From DATARR01 sp034666985 (GTDB lineage: Bacteria > Acidobacteriota > Thermoanaerobaculia > Multivoradales > UBA5704): 64,000 bases of DNA. How positions within the stretch are numbered: position 1 is the stretch's first letter; every line of letters begins with the position of its first letter. The stretch lies in the NCBI GenBank assembly GCA_034666985.1, contig JAXDKS010000039.1, positions 54,254 to 118,253 of the forward strand, written 5' to 3'. Under the pieces are notes generated by a model, which saw only the letters and a list, made by a program, of their open reading frames with translations, searched no databases and was not told the DNA's origin. Of this stretch, positions 8,599 through 17,607 are shown one piece after another. A program made the translations under genes and the position numbers.

Positions 8599-9691
8599 GC
8601 CTCTCCGCACCATCGTCCATGTGGCGCAGATCGAGATCTCCCGGGAGTCGGGGATGGGGCGGGTCGCCTGGCACTGGCGGCAGGAGCTGGAGGCCCGCGG
8701 GTATGCCTTCCTTCACATCGGGCCGCGCGAGGTCGGCCGTCCGGTCCACCCCGCATTCTTCCCCTATGCGGCCTGGCGCCGGTTCCGGCGGCTGGGGCTG
8801 CGGCCGGCAGCCTTCCTGGTCCACGAACCGACCGGCGTACCCTTCGTCGTCGCCGGGGTGCCGGCCTTCGTCTTCAGCCACGGCCTGGAGCGGCGCGGCT
8901 GGGAGGCGACCCTGGCCCATGCCGCGGCCTCCGGCCGCCCGATCCGCGCCCGTTCCCGCCTGCTCTTCCCGCTCTGGCGCCTGCGCCAGGCGGACTTCTC
9001 CCTGCGCCGCGCCCGGGCCGTGCTCGTCCTCAACCGGGACGACCTGGCCGAAGTGCAGACCCGCTACCGCCGCCGCCGCGAGGACCTCTTCCTCTTCAAG
9101 AACGGGGTGGACCCGCTGCCGGCGCCGACGCGTGAGACCCCGGAGGGGCCGCCGACCGTCCTCTTTCTCGGCTCCTGGCTCGCCCGCAAAGGGACAGCCA
9201 CCCTGGTGACAGCGGCGGACCTGCTGCGCCGGCGCGGTGTCGCGGCCCGCTTCCTGCTGGCGGGCACGGGGGCCGGGGAGGCCGAGGTCCTCGCCGCCTG
9301 GCCGGCGGAGCTGCGCGGCTCGGTGCGCGTGCTCCCCTCCTTCCCGGCCGCCGGCGAGGCGGCCCTCTATGCCGCGGCGGACCTGTTCGTCCTGCCGAGC
9401 TTCTTCGAAGGCCAGCCCCTGGCCCTCCTCCAGGCCATGGTCACCGGGTGCTGCTGCCTAGTTGCGGACATCGCCGGCCCTCGGGATCTGATCGACCATC
9501 GCCGCAACGGGCTCCTCCACACGGCGGGCGACGCCGGGGAGCTCGCCGATCAGATGGCGGAATGCCTGGCGAGCCCGGCCTTGCGCCACGAGCTCGGGAG
9601 CGCCGCCCGCAGCCTCGTGGCCGGGCGCACCTGGGACGCCGCCGCCGGCGAGGTGGCGGATTTCATCGCGGGGGTCCTCGCCTCGCCATGA
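8591..9691 (+). CDS. Glycosyltransferase family 4
   Basis: This is a 366-aa GT-B enzyme from the ATG at 8591 (MAEPLRTIVHVAQIEISRES), which overlaps the previous gene. VLFLGSWLARKGTATLVTAA starts the donor domain. The signature is LPSFFEGQPLALLQAMVTGC. A long in-frame extension upstream exists but is a shadow of the preceding gene. The stop overlaps the next start by 4 nt. Confidence 0.9.
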   Translation: MAEPLRTIVHVAQIEISRESGMGRVAWHWRQELEARGYAFLHIGPREVGRPVHPAFFPYAAWRRFRRLGLRPAAFLVHEPTGVPFVVAGVPAFVFSHGLERRGWEATLAHAAASGRPIRARSRLLFPLWRLRQADFSLRRARAVLVLNRDDLAEVQTRYRRRREDLFLFKNGVDPLPAPTRETPEGPPTVLFLGSWLARKGTATLVTAADLLRRRGVAARFLLAGTGAGEAEVLAAWPAELRGSVRVLPSFPAAGEAALYAAADLFVLPSFFEGQPLALLQAMVTGCCCLVADIAGPRDLIDHRRNGLLHTAGDAGELADQMAECLASPALRHELGSAARSLVAGRTWDAAAGEVADFIAGVLASP

Positions 9692-10473
9692 GCCGGCCCA
9701 TGGATTTCGAGCCCAGGATCGACGGCCTGGACCTCTCCCTGTTCGCGGCCATCGACAGTCAATCCGACGACGGCGACAGACGCTCGTGGCTGGCGCTCCA
9801 GCGGCTGGTGAGGCGATGGAACGGGTCGTACGTCTACCTGGAGATCGGCTCCTATCTCGGGGGCAGCCTTCAGCCGCACCTTCTCGATCCCCGGTGCCGG
9901 AGGATTCTCTCCATCGACAACCGGCCCCTCGAGCCGCCCGACGATCGCGGCCAGCGGTTCCGCTACGAGGACAACTCCACGGCGAGGATGCTCTCCAACC
10001 TGCGGGCCCTCGATCCGGATCAGGTCGCGAAGGTCGTCACCTTCGAATCCGATGCCCGGGACGTCGATCCGGCACGCCTCCCGGACCGCCCGGACCTGTG
10101 CTTCATCGACGGCGAGCACACGAAGAGCGCGGTGGTGAGCGATTTCGATTTCTGCGCCCGCGCCTGCTCTCCCCGCGCCATCATCTGTTTTCACGATGAC
10201 TGGGTGATCTATCTGGCCCTGGCCCGGATCATCCGCACGCTCCGGAAGCAGGGGAGACGTTTCACGGTTTTCAAGCTCCTGGGCTCCACCTTCGCCATCG
10301 CGCTGGGAGAGACGGCCCTGCCGGAGGACGACTTCATCCGCCGGATCGCGATGGACGGCCGGAGGTTCATCCTCCGCGAGCGCGTGCGCCGGCTCCTCAA
10401 GCGCTCCATCCCGGCCGCTCTGGTGCCCCTTGCCCGGCGCGTGCGGAGACTTTTCAATGACGCGAAACGCTAA
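9688..10473 (+). CDS. Class I SAM-dependent methyltransferase (Methyltransf_24/CmcI-like)
   Basis: This is a 261-aa protein from the ATG at 9688, overlapping the previous stop. The SAM site is YLEIGSYLGGSLQPHLLD with the acidic strand ILSIDNRP. A second acidic strand, LCFIDGEHTKSAVVSDF, matches the CmcI/rhamnosyl O-methyltransferase type that also binds a divalent metal. HDDW follows as a likely metal ligand region. It probably O-methylates a sugar of the polysaccharide. Its 3' end overlaps the next gene by 17 nt. Confidence 0.85.
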   Translation: MSRPMDFEPRIDGLDLSLFAAIDSQSDDGDRRSWLALQRLVRRWNGSYVYLEIGSYLGGSLQPHLLDPRCRRILSIDNRPLEPPDDRGQRFRYEDNSTARMLSNLRALDPDQVAKVVTFESDARDVDPARLPDRPDLCFIDGEHTKSAVVSDFDFCARACSPRAIICFHDDWVIYLALARIIRTLRKQGRRFTVFKLLGSTFAIALGETALPEDDFIRRIAMDGRRFILRERVRRLLKRSIPAALVPLARRVRRLFNDAKR

Positions 10474-11995
10474 CGCAGCCCTGGGGGGGACGGATCGGGG
10501 CTCGCGCACCCTGCGCTGGCTGGCCCTGGGGCTCTTCCTGACCTATTTCTTCACCTCGTCGGGAGGATTCGAGGTCAGCGATACCTCCATGCGCTACTTC
10601 ACCGCAAAGTCGTGGCTCGAGGGACGGGGCGGGGCCCTGCCCGCGGAGATGGGATGGACCGGTGGCCCCGTCGCCGACGACGGCCGGGTCTTCTCCATCT
10701 ACGGTCCCCTTCAGGCGGTGCTCATGGTGCCCTATCTGGTGGCCCTCCGCGCCGTGCCGGCAGGGCACGTGGACCGCTCGGTGCTGGAGACGTTCGCCAT
10801 CTCCCTGGGGCTCTTCCCCCTGGTCTCCACCCTGGCCATGGCGGTGCTCTTCCTCGCGCTGCGGGGGCTCGGCCACCCGCCGCGGATCGCGCTCCTGGCG
10901 ACCCTGGGGATCGCCCTCGGGAGCCTCTTCTGGCACTACGCCCGCATGGGGCAGGAGGAGAACCTGGTCGCGCTCGCCTACGCCCTGTGGCTCTACGGCG
11001 CCGCCCGCCTGACGAACGGCGGCCGGCTGCCGGCGACCCTGATGGCTGGCGGCGCCACCCTGGCCCTCGCCACCCGCTGGGCCACGGTGCCCGCCCTGGC
11101 GGTGCTCCTGGCGCTGTCGCTCTATCTCCTCTATCGCTACCGGCGGAGCGTGGCCCTCGGCGATCTGGCCCTCGGCGCCGGCCTCGCCGCGACGGGGGTC
11201 TTCCTCCTCCTGTGGTGGAACCACTACCGCTTCGGGAGCTGGCTGGAGACGGGGTATGGGCGCTGGAACGTCCACCTGCACCAGCACATGTTCCTGACGG
11301 ACGGCTATGGGGAGCATCTGGCGGCCCTGCTCGCCAGCCCCTACCGCGGGCTGCTCTTCTACTCGCCGATCCTCATCGCCGGCATCGCCGGGGTGTTCGC
11401 GGCCCGCCGCGGCTCGACGTCACCGACGTCGCGGCTGCTGGGCCTGGGGGCCCTGGGGGTGCTGGTGGTGACGCTGCTCGTCCTCGCCGGCTTCCGCTAC
11501 TGGGCGGGGGGCCACTCCTGGGGGCCGCGCTTCCTCACGGCGCTGCACGTGCTCTTCGCCCCGGCCCTGGCGAGCCTCTTCGCCCACCGCCCCCGCACGG
11601 CCCTGCTGGTGCCCGCTTGCGCCGTGCTGCAGCTCTTCTCCACCATGCTGCCGGCCTCGACCGAGGAGTACGTGCGCTTCAACATGGACCGGGCGCGCCC
11701 CGGCGCCTGCAGCGACTGGACCCCGCAATGCACGGCCGTCGTCCAGCGCATCCCCCGGGCCCTGGCCGCCGTGGCCCACACCGTCACCGGCGACGGTGGC
11801 ATCGTCCTCTCCGGCCGGCCGCTGGTGGCCCCGGACGTCGTCCTTCAGACCTCGGACTACCGCACTCTCTACTGGTGGCCGGTGCGGATGTCGTTCCGCA
11901 TGGGCGCCCTCCCCCACTGGGCGGCCCTGCTGCTCTGCGCCGCCGGCCTGGGGGCGGCGGCGTTCTGCCTGCGCCGGGCCTGGCGCGCCACCTGA
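10457..11995 (+). CDS. Polytopic membrane protein, probable GT-C/mannosyltransferase-type
   Basis: This is a 512-aa protein from the ATG at 10457, chosen because the first membrane segment (LRWLALGLFLTYFFTSSGG) follows soon after. It has roughly 10-11 hydrophobic segments. A periplasmic-type loop after the first segment contains EVSDTSMRYFTAKSWLEGR, resembling the acidic loop of GT-C enzymes that use polyprenyl-phosphate sugars. I see no other diagnostic motif. It could transfer a side-chain sugar to the lipid-linked glycan at the outer face of the inner membrane. It is coupled by overlap to the methyltransferase upstream. Confidence 0.75.
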   Translation: MTRNANAALGGTDRGSRTLRWLALGLFLTYFFTSSGGFEVSDTSMRYFTAKSWLEGRGGALPAEMGWTGGPVADDGRVFSIYGPLQAVLMVPYLVALRAVPAGHVDRSVLETFAISLGLFPLVSTLAMAVLFLALRGLGHPPRIALLATLGIALGSLFWHYARMGQEENLVALAYALWLYGAARLTNGGRLPATLMAGGATLALATRWATVPALAVLLALSLYLLYRYRRSVALGDLALGAGLAATGVFLLLWWNHYRFGSWLETGYGRWNVHLHQHMFLTDGYGEHLAALLASPYRGLLFYSPILIAGIAGVFAARRGSTSPTSRLLGLGALGVLVVTLLVLAGFRYWAGGHSWGPRFLTALHVLFAPALASLFAHRPRTALLVPACAVLQLFSTMLPASTEEYVRFNMDRARPGACSDWTPQCTAVVQRIPRALAAVAHTVTGDGGIVLSGRPLVAPDVVLQTSDYRTLYWWPVRMSFRMGALPHWAALLLCAAGLGAAAFCLRRAWRAT

Positions 11996-12016
11996 GCCAC
12001 CTGAGGAGTCTCACGC

Positions 12017-13033
12017 ATGCTGCGCATCGCCGTCCTGGGCGCGGGCCACTGGGGCCCCAACCTGATCCGCAACTTCCACAACCACCAGACGAGCGAGGTG
12101 GCCTGGGTAGTGGACCGCGACCCCGCGCGCCTGGAGCTGACCCGCGGCCGCTTCCCGGACGTCCGCACGGCGGCCGACCCGGCCGCGGCGCTGGGCGATC
12201 CCGCGGTCGACGCGGTGGTGGTCGCCACCCCCACCGTCACCCACCACGAGATCGCCGTCGCCGCCCTGCGGGCCGGCAAGCACGTCCTGGTGGAGAAGCC
12301 CATCGCCACCACCGTGGCCGACGCCGAGGAGCTCTGCGCCCTGGCGGAGAGCCGGCATCTCATCCTGATGGTGGGGCACGTCTTCCTGTTCAACGCCGCC
12401 ATCCGCCGCGTCAAGGACTACCTCGACGCAGGGCGCATCGGCCGCATCTTCTACATCTCCATGGTGCGCACCAACCTCGGCCCCATCCGCATGGACGTCA
12501 ACGCCGCCTGGGACCTCGCGGCCCACGACGTGGCCATCGCCAACGCCTGGCTCCAGTCCCCGCCGGAGAGCGCCGCCGCCCAGGGGGGCTCCTGGATCAA
12601 CGCCGGCATCGAGGACGCGGTCTTCGCCACCCTCTGGTATCCGCAGGGCGTGATGGCCCATCTCCACGTCTCGTGGCTCAGCCCGCGAAAGGTCCGCGAC
12701 ATCACGGTGGTGGGCGAGACAGGCATGCTGACCTTCGACGACATGAACCTCTCCGAGCCCCTGCGCCTCTACGACAAGCAGGTCACCGACACCCGCACGC
12801 CGGGTTTCATCGACACCTTCGCCTCCTTCCGCACCAGCATCCGGGAGGGCGACATCCAGATCCCGAAGATCACCCCCAACGAGCCGCTCAGGGCCGAGTG
12901 CGATCATTTCCTCGACTGCGTGGCCACCGGCGCGCGGCCGCTCTCCGACGGCTGGAGCGGCGCCGCGGCCGTGCGCGCCCTCGCCGCCATCGACCGCTCG
13001 GTGCGCAACGGCGGCCGCAAGGAGACCGTATGA
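12017..13033 (+). CDS. Gfo/Idh/MocA family NAD(P)-dependent sugar oxidoreductase
   Basis: This is a 338-aa protein starting MLRIAVLGAGHWGPNLIRNF, with GAGHWG as the dinucleotide-binding loop. VLVEKPIATTVADAEEL carries the EKP motif whose lysine takes part in catalysis. A ribosome-binding site GAGGAG lies 9 nt before the ATG. Proteins of this kind next to a DegT aminotransferase oxidise the C3 hydroxyl of UDP-sugars (WlbA-type), making the keto sugar for transamination. It overlaps the aminotransferase gene by 4 nt. The C3 assignment is inference. Confidence 0.93.
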   Translation: MLRIAVLGAGHWGPNLIRNFHNHQTSEVAWVVDRDPARLELTRGRFPDVRTAADPAAALGDPAVDAVVVATPTVTHHEIAVAALRAGKHVLVEKPIATTVADAEELCALAESRHLILMVGHVFLFNAAIRRVKDYLDAGRIGRIFYISMVRTNLGPIRMDVNAAWDLAAHDVAIANAWLQSPPESAAAQGGSWINAGIEDAVFATLWYPQGVMAHLHVSWLSPRKVRDITVVGETGMLTFDDMNLSEPLRLYDKQVTDTRTPGFIDTFASFRTSIREGDIQIPKITPNEPLRAECDHFLDCVATGARPLSDGWSGAAAVRALAAIDRSVRNGGRKETV

Positions 13034-14142
13034 CCCCCGCGCCCATTCCCCTGGTGGACCTCAAGGCCCAGCACGCCGAGATCGCGGCGGAGGTGGAGGC
13101 GGGCTTCGCCCGCGTGATCGGCGAGACGGCGTTCATCCTCGGACCCGCCGTGCGCGAGTTCGAGGCGGCGTTCGCCCGCTTCTGCGGCGTCCCCCACTGC
13201 CTCGGCGTGGGCAACGGCACGGATGCCATCGAGCTCGTCATCCGCGCTCTCGGTCTGGGTCCCGGCGACGAGGTGCTCGTCCCCGCCAACACCTTCATCG
13301 CCACCGCCCTCGGCGTGCTGCGGGCGGGTGCGACCCCCGTGCTGGTGGACTGCGACGCCTTCTTCCTCATGGATCCTGCCCAGGTCGAGGAGCGGATCAC
13401 GCCGCGCACGCGGGCCCTCCTCCCCGTCCACCTCTTCGGCCAGATCGCGGAGATGGAGACGTTGCGCGAGATCGCCGCCCGCCATGGCCTCGCCCTGCTG
13501 GAGGACGCCGCCCAGTCGCAGGGAGCGCGGCGGCACGGCCGGGCCAGCGGCTCGCTGGGCGACGCCGCGGCCACCAGCTTCTACCCGGGCAAGAACCTGG
13601 GCGCCTACGGCGACGGCGGCGCCGTCCTCACCGCCTCGGACGAGATCGCCGCCGCCGTCCGCAAGCTGCGCAACTGGGGGAGCGAGCAGAAGTACCACCA
13701 TCCGGAGCTGGGCTTCAACTCGCGTCTCGACACGCTCCAGGCCGTGGTCCTCGCCGCCAAGCTCCGGCGCCTGGACGCCTGGAACGAGGCGCGTCGCCGG
13801 GCCGCAGCCCGCTACGACGGGCTGCTCGCCGAGCTGACCGGCGTCGAGACGCCCCGTACCCTCCCTGGCAACGAGCCCGTCTGGCACCTCTACGTCGTCC
13901 GCGTGCCGCGGCGGGACGAGGTGCTCGCGCAGCTCAACGCCGAGGGGATCGGCGCCGGCATCCACTATCCGACGCCCCTCCACCTGCACGGCGCCCTGCG
14001 CCACCTGGGCTATCGCGAGGGGGACTTCCCCGCGGCCGAGCGGGCGGCGCGGGAGGTCCTCTCCGTGCCTCTCGATCCCCACATCACCCCGGAGCAGCAG
14101 GAGCGGGTGGCCGGCGCCCTGCGGCGGGCCCTGAACGGGTGA
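13030..14142 (+). CDS. DegT/DnrJ/EryC1/StrS sugar aminotransferase (PLP-dependent)
   Basis: This is a 370-aa protein from the ATG at 13030, overlapping the oxidoreductase stop; the open frame far upstream is shadow. IPLVDLKAQHAEI is the usual family start. GNGTDAIELVIRALGLGPGD binds the cofactor phosphate. FYPGKNLGAYGDGG contains the Schiff-base lysine. It should aminate the keto-sugar made by the upstream dehydrogenase, giving an amino sugar. An acetyltransferase is not seen immediately nearby; the later acyltransferase-3 gene is a different, membrane type. It ends 11 nt before a convergent gene. Confidence 0.95.
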   Translation: MTPAPIPLVDLKAQHAEIAAEVEAGFARVIGETAFILGPAVREFEAAFARFCGVPHCLGVGNGTDAIELVIRALGLGPGDEVLVPANTFIATALGVLRAGATPVLVDCDAFFLMDPAQVEERITPRTRALLPVHLFGQIAEMETLREIAARHGLALLEDAAQSQGARRHGRASGSLGDAAATSFYPGKNLGAYGDGGAVLTASDEIAAAVRKLRNWGSEQKYHHPELGFNSRLDTLQAVVLAAKLRRLDAWNEARRRAAARYDGLLAELTGVETPRTLPGNEPVWHLYVVRVPRRDEVLAQLNAEGIGAGIHYPTPLHLHGALRHLGYREGDFPAAERAAREVLSVPLDPHITPEQQERVAGALRRALNG

Positions 14143-14153
14143 CGGGCGCGGCC

Positions 14154-15236
14154 TCAGCGCGGCAGGCGCAGCCGCCGCGCCGCCAGCTCCTCGACCGGAC
14201 CCTCGATCGCCGCGACGTCGGTGAGCACGGGGAGGAAGTCCATCCCCCGCACCCAGGCGAGGCCGGGGGGCAGCGGGTTGAGCCGCCGCGCCGGCTCGGG
14301 GTAGGGCTCGCCAAAGGCCAGCTTGACGAAGAGGTAGGGGAGGTTCAGGCCGGCCCGGGTGAAGAACAGGTGGGTGGTGAAAAAACGGCCGATGTTGATC
14401 TCCGTGGGATTCGGCACTCCCCGCCGGTCGTAGGTCAGGTCCACGGCGAAGATACCGTGGGGCCGTGGATCGATCGCCTGGATGGCGCGCAGGGCGAGGT
14501 CGTCGAGCACCGGGTCGGTCACCGTCACCCCCGTGCCCGTGATCCCCGTCACCCCCGACGGCGCGCGGTTGCCGAACTCCCAGTACAGGCGCTTGCGCCC
14601 CTGGGCCACGATCAGCTCGCCGTCGTCGTAGAGCGCCGTCCAGGTGATCGAGCCCGGCTCCAGGCACTCGGCGGCGGTGAAGTTCCCCCACCCCTCGCAG
14701 AAGTCGATCCAGGCGCGGGCCACGCGCGGGTTCTCCGCCCGGAAGCTCCCCTTGCCGCCGCCCGGGCTGACGATGGCGCGCAGCCACACGGGAGAGCCGT
14801 ACCTGTCGAACGCCTGCTCGAGGTCCTGCTCGTCGCGGACGAGCATCGTCTCCGGCACGGTGAGCCCGGCTTCCTTCCAGCAGCGGAAGGAAGCGAATTT
14901 GTCCTGGCAGATCTCGATCGTGCGGTGGGCGGGCAGGAAGGTGCGGGCCTCCATCTCGTCGCGATGCGCGGAGATGGCGAGGATCTCCTGGTCCGGCTGG
15001 CTGTAGATCAGCTCGGCGCCGGACTCCTCGACCAGCCCCCGGAGGATCGCGATGTAGTCCGGATCGGAGGTCTCGGGCACGAGATGGCGCTCGTCGGTCT
15101 CGGCCCGCTGGAGGTAGTGCTTGTTGCAATCGGCGCCGATGAGATGGAAGGGCTCGGGGCTCTCGCGCAGCGAGCGCACGAAATTCGTGGACGGCGAGCC
15201 GCCCGCGCCGGTCACCAGGATGCGTCGAGGCGCCAT
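14154..15236 (-). CDS. ATP-grasp family ligase, carbamoyl-phosphate-synthase large-chain-like
   Basis: This is a 360-aa protein beginning MAPRRILVTGAGGSPSTNF, an N-terminal Rossmann-like pre-ATP-grasp fold. Then follow a segment with DKFASFRCWKEAGL (ATP-grasp entry) and EINIGRFFTTHLFFTRAG in the C-terminal acidic metal/ATP region. Enzymes of this architecture form an amide or similar bond through an acyl phosphate. In polysaccharide loci they are proposed to attach amino acids to sugar carboxylates. Transcribed opposite to its neighbours, it shares a very short divergent region with the next gene at 15260. Substrate unknown. Confidence 0.85.
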   Translation of the reverse strand: MAPRRILVTGAGGSPSTNFVRSLRESPEPFHLIGADCNKHYLQRAETDERHLVPETSDPDYIAILRGLVEESGAELIYSQPDQEILAISAHRDEMEARTFLPAHRTIEICQDKFASFRCWKEAGLTVPETMLVRDEQDLEQAFDRYGSPVWLRAIVSPGGGKGSFRAENPRVARAWIDFCEGWGNFTAAECLEPGSITWTALYDDGELIVAQGRKRLYWEFGNRAPSGVTGITGTGVTVTDPVLDDLALRAIQAIDPRPHGIFAVDLTYDRRGVPNPTEINIGRFFTTHLFFTRAGLNLPYLFVKLAFGEPYPEPARRLNPLPPGLAWVRGMDFLPVLTDVAAIEGPVEELAARRLRLPR

Positions 15237-15248
15237 ATCGGAGCGGGG

Positions 15249-15256
15249 ATTATAGT
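15249..15256. promoter_or_regulatory. Overlapping divergent -10 elements (ATTATAGT)
   Basis: Only 23 bp separate the starts of the ATP-grasp gene (minus, 15236) and the GT2 gene (plus, 15260). The octamer ATTATAGT supplies TATAGT on the plus strand (15251-15256), 3 nt before the ATG at 15260. It also supplies TATAAT on the minus strand (15254 to 15249), 12 nt before the ATG at 15236. The plus transcript would be leaderless or nearly so. The -35 regions are not convincing. Confidence 0.5.
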
Positions 15257-15259
15257 CGC

Positions 15260-15979
15260 ATGAGGACCGTCTTCTTCGTCCCCGTCTTCAATCAGGCCCG
15301 GGAGCTGCCGCGGGTGCTGGCGGAGCTCGCCGCGGCCGCGCTCCCGGACGCCCACCTCCTGCTGGTCAACAACGGCTCCAGCGACGGCTCCGAGCGCCTT
15401 GTGCGGGAGAGCGGCCATCCGTTTCTCGACCTGCCGCGCAACCAAGGGGTGGGCGGCGCCAATGCCCTGGCTCTCGACTGGGCCCTGGAGCGCGGGGTGG
15501 AGATCTTCGGCAACATGGCCGCCAACGGCAAGATGCTGCCGGCGGAGATCCCGCGCCTGCTGGAGCCGATCCTCGCCGGCCGGGCGGACTACGTCACGGG
15601 CAGCCGCTTCCTCCCCGGGGGCGGCTCACCCAACCTGCCGCCGTTCCGCCGCCGTTCGATCCCCCTCGTCAACCTCTTCGTCCGCGGGCTGACCGGCGCG
15701 GCTCTCACCGACGCCACCTGCGGCTTCCGGGCCTTCCGCCTGGAGATCCTCCGCCGCGCCACCTTCGACTGGCACGCCCCCTCCCTCGCCACCTACGGCC
15801 TCGAGTACTACCTCTACGCCAAGGTCCTGCTCGACGGCCGTCTGCGCTGGACCGAGCGGCCGGTGACCATGCGCTACCCCGAGGCCGGGCCCTACACCAA
15901 GATCCGGGCCGGGCGCGACTGGTACGCCATGCTCAGGCCCTGGCTGGCGGCGCGCCTCGACGGCCAGGGCTTCCGCTGA
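15260..15979 (+). CDS. Glycosyltransferase family 2 (DPM1-like) with degenerate metal-binding motif
   Basis: This is a 239-aa protein that starts MRTVFFVPVFNQARELPRVL and has LLVNNGSSDGS, LPRNQGVGGANALALDWALE and YVTGSRF, all in the order of dolichyl-phosphate-mannose-synthase-like enzymes. Where the family has the metal-binding D-x-D of 'MDADGQxxP', this protein reads NMAANGKMLPAEIP, so both aspartates are gone. ATCGFRAFRLEIL near the C-terminus is normal. The protein may have altered metal use or may not be catalytic. No C-terminal membrane helices are present. Next gene starts 6 nt downstream. Confidence 0.85.
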   Translation: MRTVFFVPVFNQARELPRVLAELAAAALPDAHLLLVNNGSSDGSERLVRESGHPFLDLPRNQGVGGANALALDWALERGVEIFGNMAANGKMLPAEIPRLLEPILAGRADYVTGSRFLPGGGSPNLPPFRRRSIPLVNLFVRGLTGAALTDATCGFRAFRLEILRRATFDWHAPSLATYGLEYYLYAKVLLDGRLRWTERPVTMRYPEAGPYTKIRAGRDWYAMLRPWLAARLDGQGFR

Positions 15980-15985
15980 CCCGCC

Positions 15986-16636
15986 ATGGTGCACCGGATC
16001 TTCCTCGACCTCGACGGCTCCCTGCTGGACGTCGCGCCCCGCTACCATCGCCTGTACTGCGACCTCGTCTCCCGCCTCGGCTGCCGGCCCCTCGACCTCG
16101 CGGACTACTGGACGGCGAAGCGGGAGAGAGTGCCGGAGCCCGAGATCATGACCCGGACGGGCCTCTCCCCCGAGGCTGCCGCCTGGGCCGCCGCAGCCCG
16201 GTCGAGCCGCATCGAGGAACGGCGCTACCTGCGGCTGGACCGCCTCTGGCCGTGGACCCTCCCCGTCCTCGCGGACCTGGCGCGCCGCGCGCCGCTGGTC
16301 CTCGTCACCCTCCGGCGCCACCCGGACCGACTCCGCTGGCAGCTCGACCGGCTTGGGCTCTCCCCCCGTTTCGAGCGCGTCCTCGCAAGTCGCAGCAACG
16401 GCAAGCCCGACGCCAAGGCGGGGCTGATCCTCAGGGAAGGATTCGCGGATCTGGAGGGATCGGTCCTGGTGGGCGACACCGAGGTGGACGTCGCCAGCGG
16501 CCGGGCCCTGGGCCTGCGCACGGCCGCCCTCACCGCCGGCGGGCTGCGCACCGCGGCCCGGCTGGCGGCATGGTCACCGGACGCCCTGCTGGAGGACCTC
16601 CGCCAGGTCCCCGGCTGGCTCGACTCCCTCTCCTGA
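15986..16636 (+). CDS. HAD-superfamily hydrolase
   Basis: This is a 216-aa protein. FLDLDGSLLDVAPRYHR is HAD motif I (nucleophilic Asp and acid/base Asp). LVLVTLRRHP is motif II. Lysine in GKPDAKAGLIL is motif III, and VLVGDTEVDVASGRALG is motif IV. Size and cap position match the phosphoglycolate-phosphatase-like group. It probably removes phosphate from a sugar phosphate or related small molecule. It follows the GT2 gene by 6 nt, so the two are likely co-transcribed. Confidence 0.9.
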   Translation: MVHRIFLDLDGSLLDVAPRYHRLYCDLVSRLGCRPLDLADYWTAKRERVPEPEIMTRTGLSPEAAAWAAAARSSRIEERRYLRLDRLWPWTLPVLADLARRAPLVLVTLRRHPDRLRWQLDRLGLSPRFERVLASRSNGKPDAKAGLILREGFADLEGSVLVGDTEVDVASGRALGLRTAALTAGGLRTAARLAAWSPDALLEDLRQVPGWLDSLS

Positions 16637-16644
16637 GCTGGCGA

Positions 16645-17514
16645 TCAGATCCGCGCCGCCCGCCGCCGCAGCTCCGTCCAGGCGAGGTCCCAGGACCGGC
16701 ACCGGCGGGCCGGCACGGTCTCCAGGGCTACCGGCGTCTCCCCCGTCCGGTCCGGCGCCCACTCCAGGATCCGAGGCAGGAGGTCGCGCAACGGACTGAC
16801 GAAGTGGAGCGCCACCACCTCCTCAGGCGCCTCCACCTCCCCGGGCTCGGGCAGACGGATGCGGCGAGGGTCCCAGAGCCTGCACCCCACCCGCCCGGCG
16901 AGCAGACCCCAGGCGGTCTGCTCCATCCACACTGGCGAAAACTGAAACTTCGGCCGCGAGACGTACCACTCCAGCAGATCGAGGTCGAAGCCCGCGGCCC
17001 GGAAGGCGGTGAGGCCGGCGTTCAGCCGCCGGGGCAGGCGCAGGCCGGGATAGCGCAGCAGGTGCCACGAGCGGATCGAGTAGGCGTTCTGGCGGTCACT
17101 CATGAACATCGCGCCGGCCAACGTCTCGCCCAGGGGGTAGAGACCGGAAAAGGGCCGCAGGAACAGGATGTCGCTGTCGCAGTAGGCCAGCTCGTCGCCG
17201 GCAAAGAGCATGGCGTCGATCAGCTTCAGGGCCATGACGTTGCCGCGCCGGAAAGCGCGCAGGGCGGGATGGCGGGCCAGGAAGTCCCCGGTCCGCTCGT
17301 CGGCCTCGGCGCGGGAGACGACCTCCGGGTCCCGCAGCGCACCGGCGAGGCGCTCCCGGTCCTCCATCGTGAGGGAGCCGTCGTCATGAAGGCGCAGTGC
17401 CAGCTCCTCCGCCGAATGGCGCAGGAGGCTGCCGAGACAGAGGACGGCCATCTCCACCTGGCGGTGCCCGACGATACTCGTCACGCGGAGCGGACCCTGG
17501 ACGGCAGGATACAT
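16645..17514 (-). CDS. Glycosyltransferase-like protein (GT8-type fold likely)
   Basis: This is a 289-aa protein. LRVTSIVGHRQVEMAVLCLG opens the fold, and LAYCDSDILFLRPFSGL has a D-S-D metal motif in the place and context of GT-A retaining enzymes. RRLNAGLTAFRA and WMEQTAWGLLAG follow as in GT8-like proteins. I chose the ATG at 17514 because a TACAAT -10 box ends 9 nt before it; an in-frame start at 17559 is possible. It is convergent with the HAD gene (8 nt apart) and divergent from the epimerase gene. Substrate unknown. Confidence 0.75.
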   Translation of the reverse strand: MYPAVQGPLRVTSIVGHRQVEMAVLCLGSLLRHSAEELALRLHDDGSLTMEDRERLAGALRDPEVVSRAEADERTGDFLARHPALRAFRRGNVMALKLIDAMLFAGDELAYCDSDILFLRPFSGLYPLGETLAGAMFMSDRQNAYSIRSWHLLRYPGLRLPRRLNAGLTAFRAAGFDLDLLEWYVSRPKFQFSPVWMEQTAWGLLAGRVGCRLWDPRRIRLPEPGEVEAPEEVVALHFVSPLRDLLPRILEWAPDRTGETPVALETVPARRCRSWDLAWTELRRRAARI

Positions 17515-17607
17515 TCTCCTGCCATTGTAGCCTCGCCTCGTTTGCCTGTTCCTGCGCATCGATTACACTAGGCACCGCCACCCGGCTTCACAGACGGAGA
17601 TCGCCCC

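Noticed and set aside
5767..8613. A 948-codon open frame on the minus strand
   Set aside because: It is the shadow of the carbamoyltransferase and glycosyltransferase genes, low-complexity (E/G/R/A rich), and matches no family.
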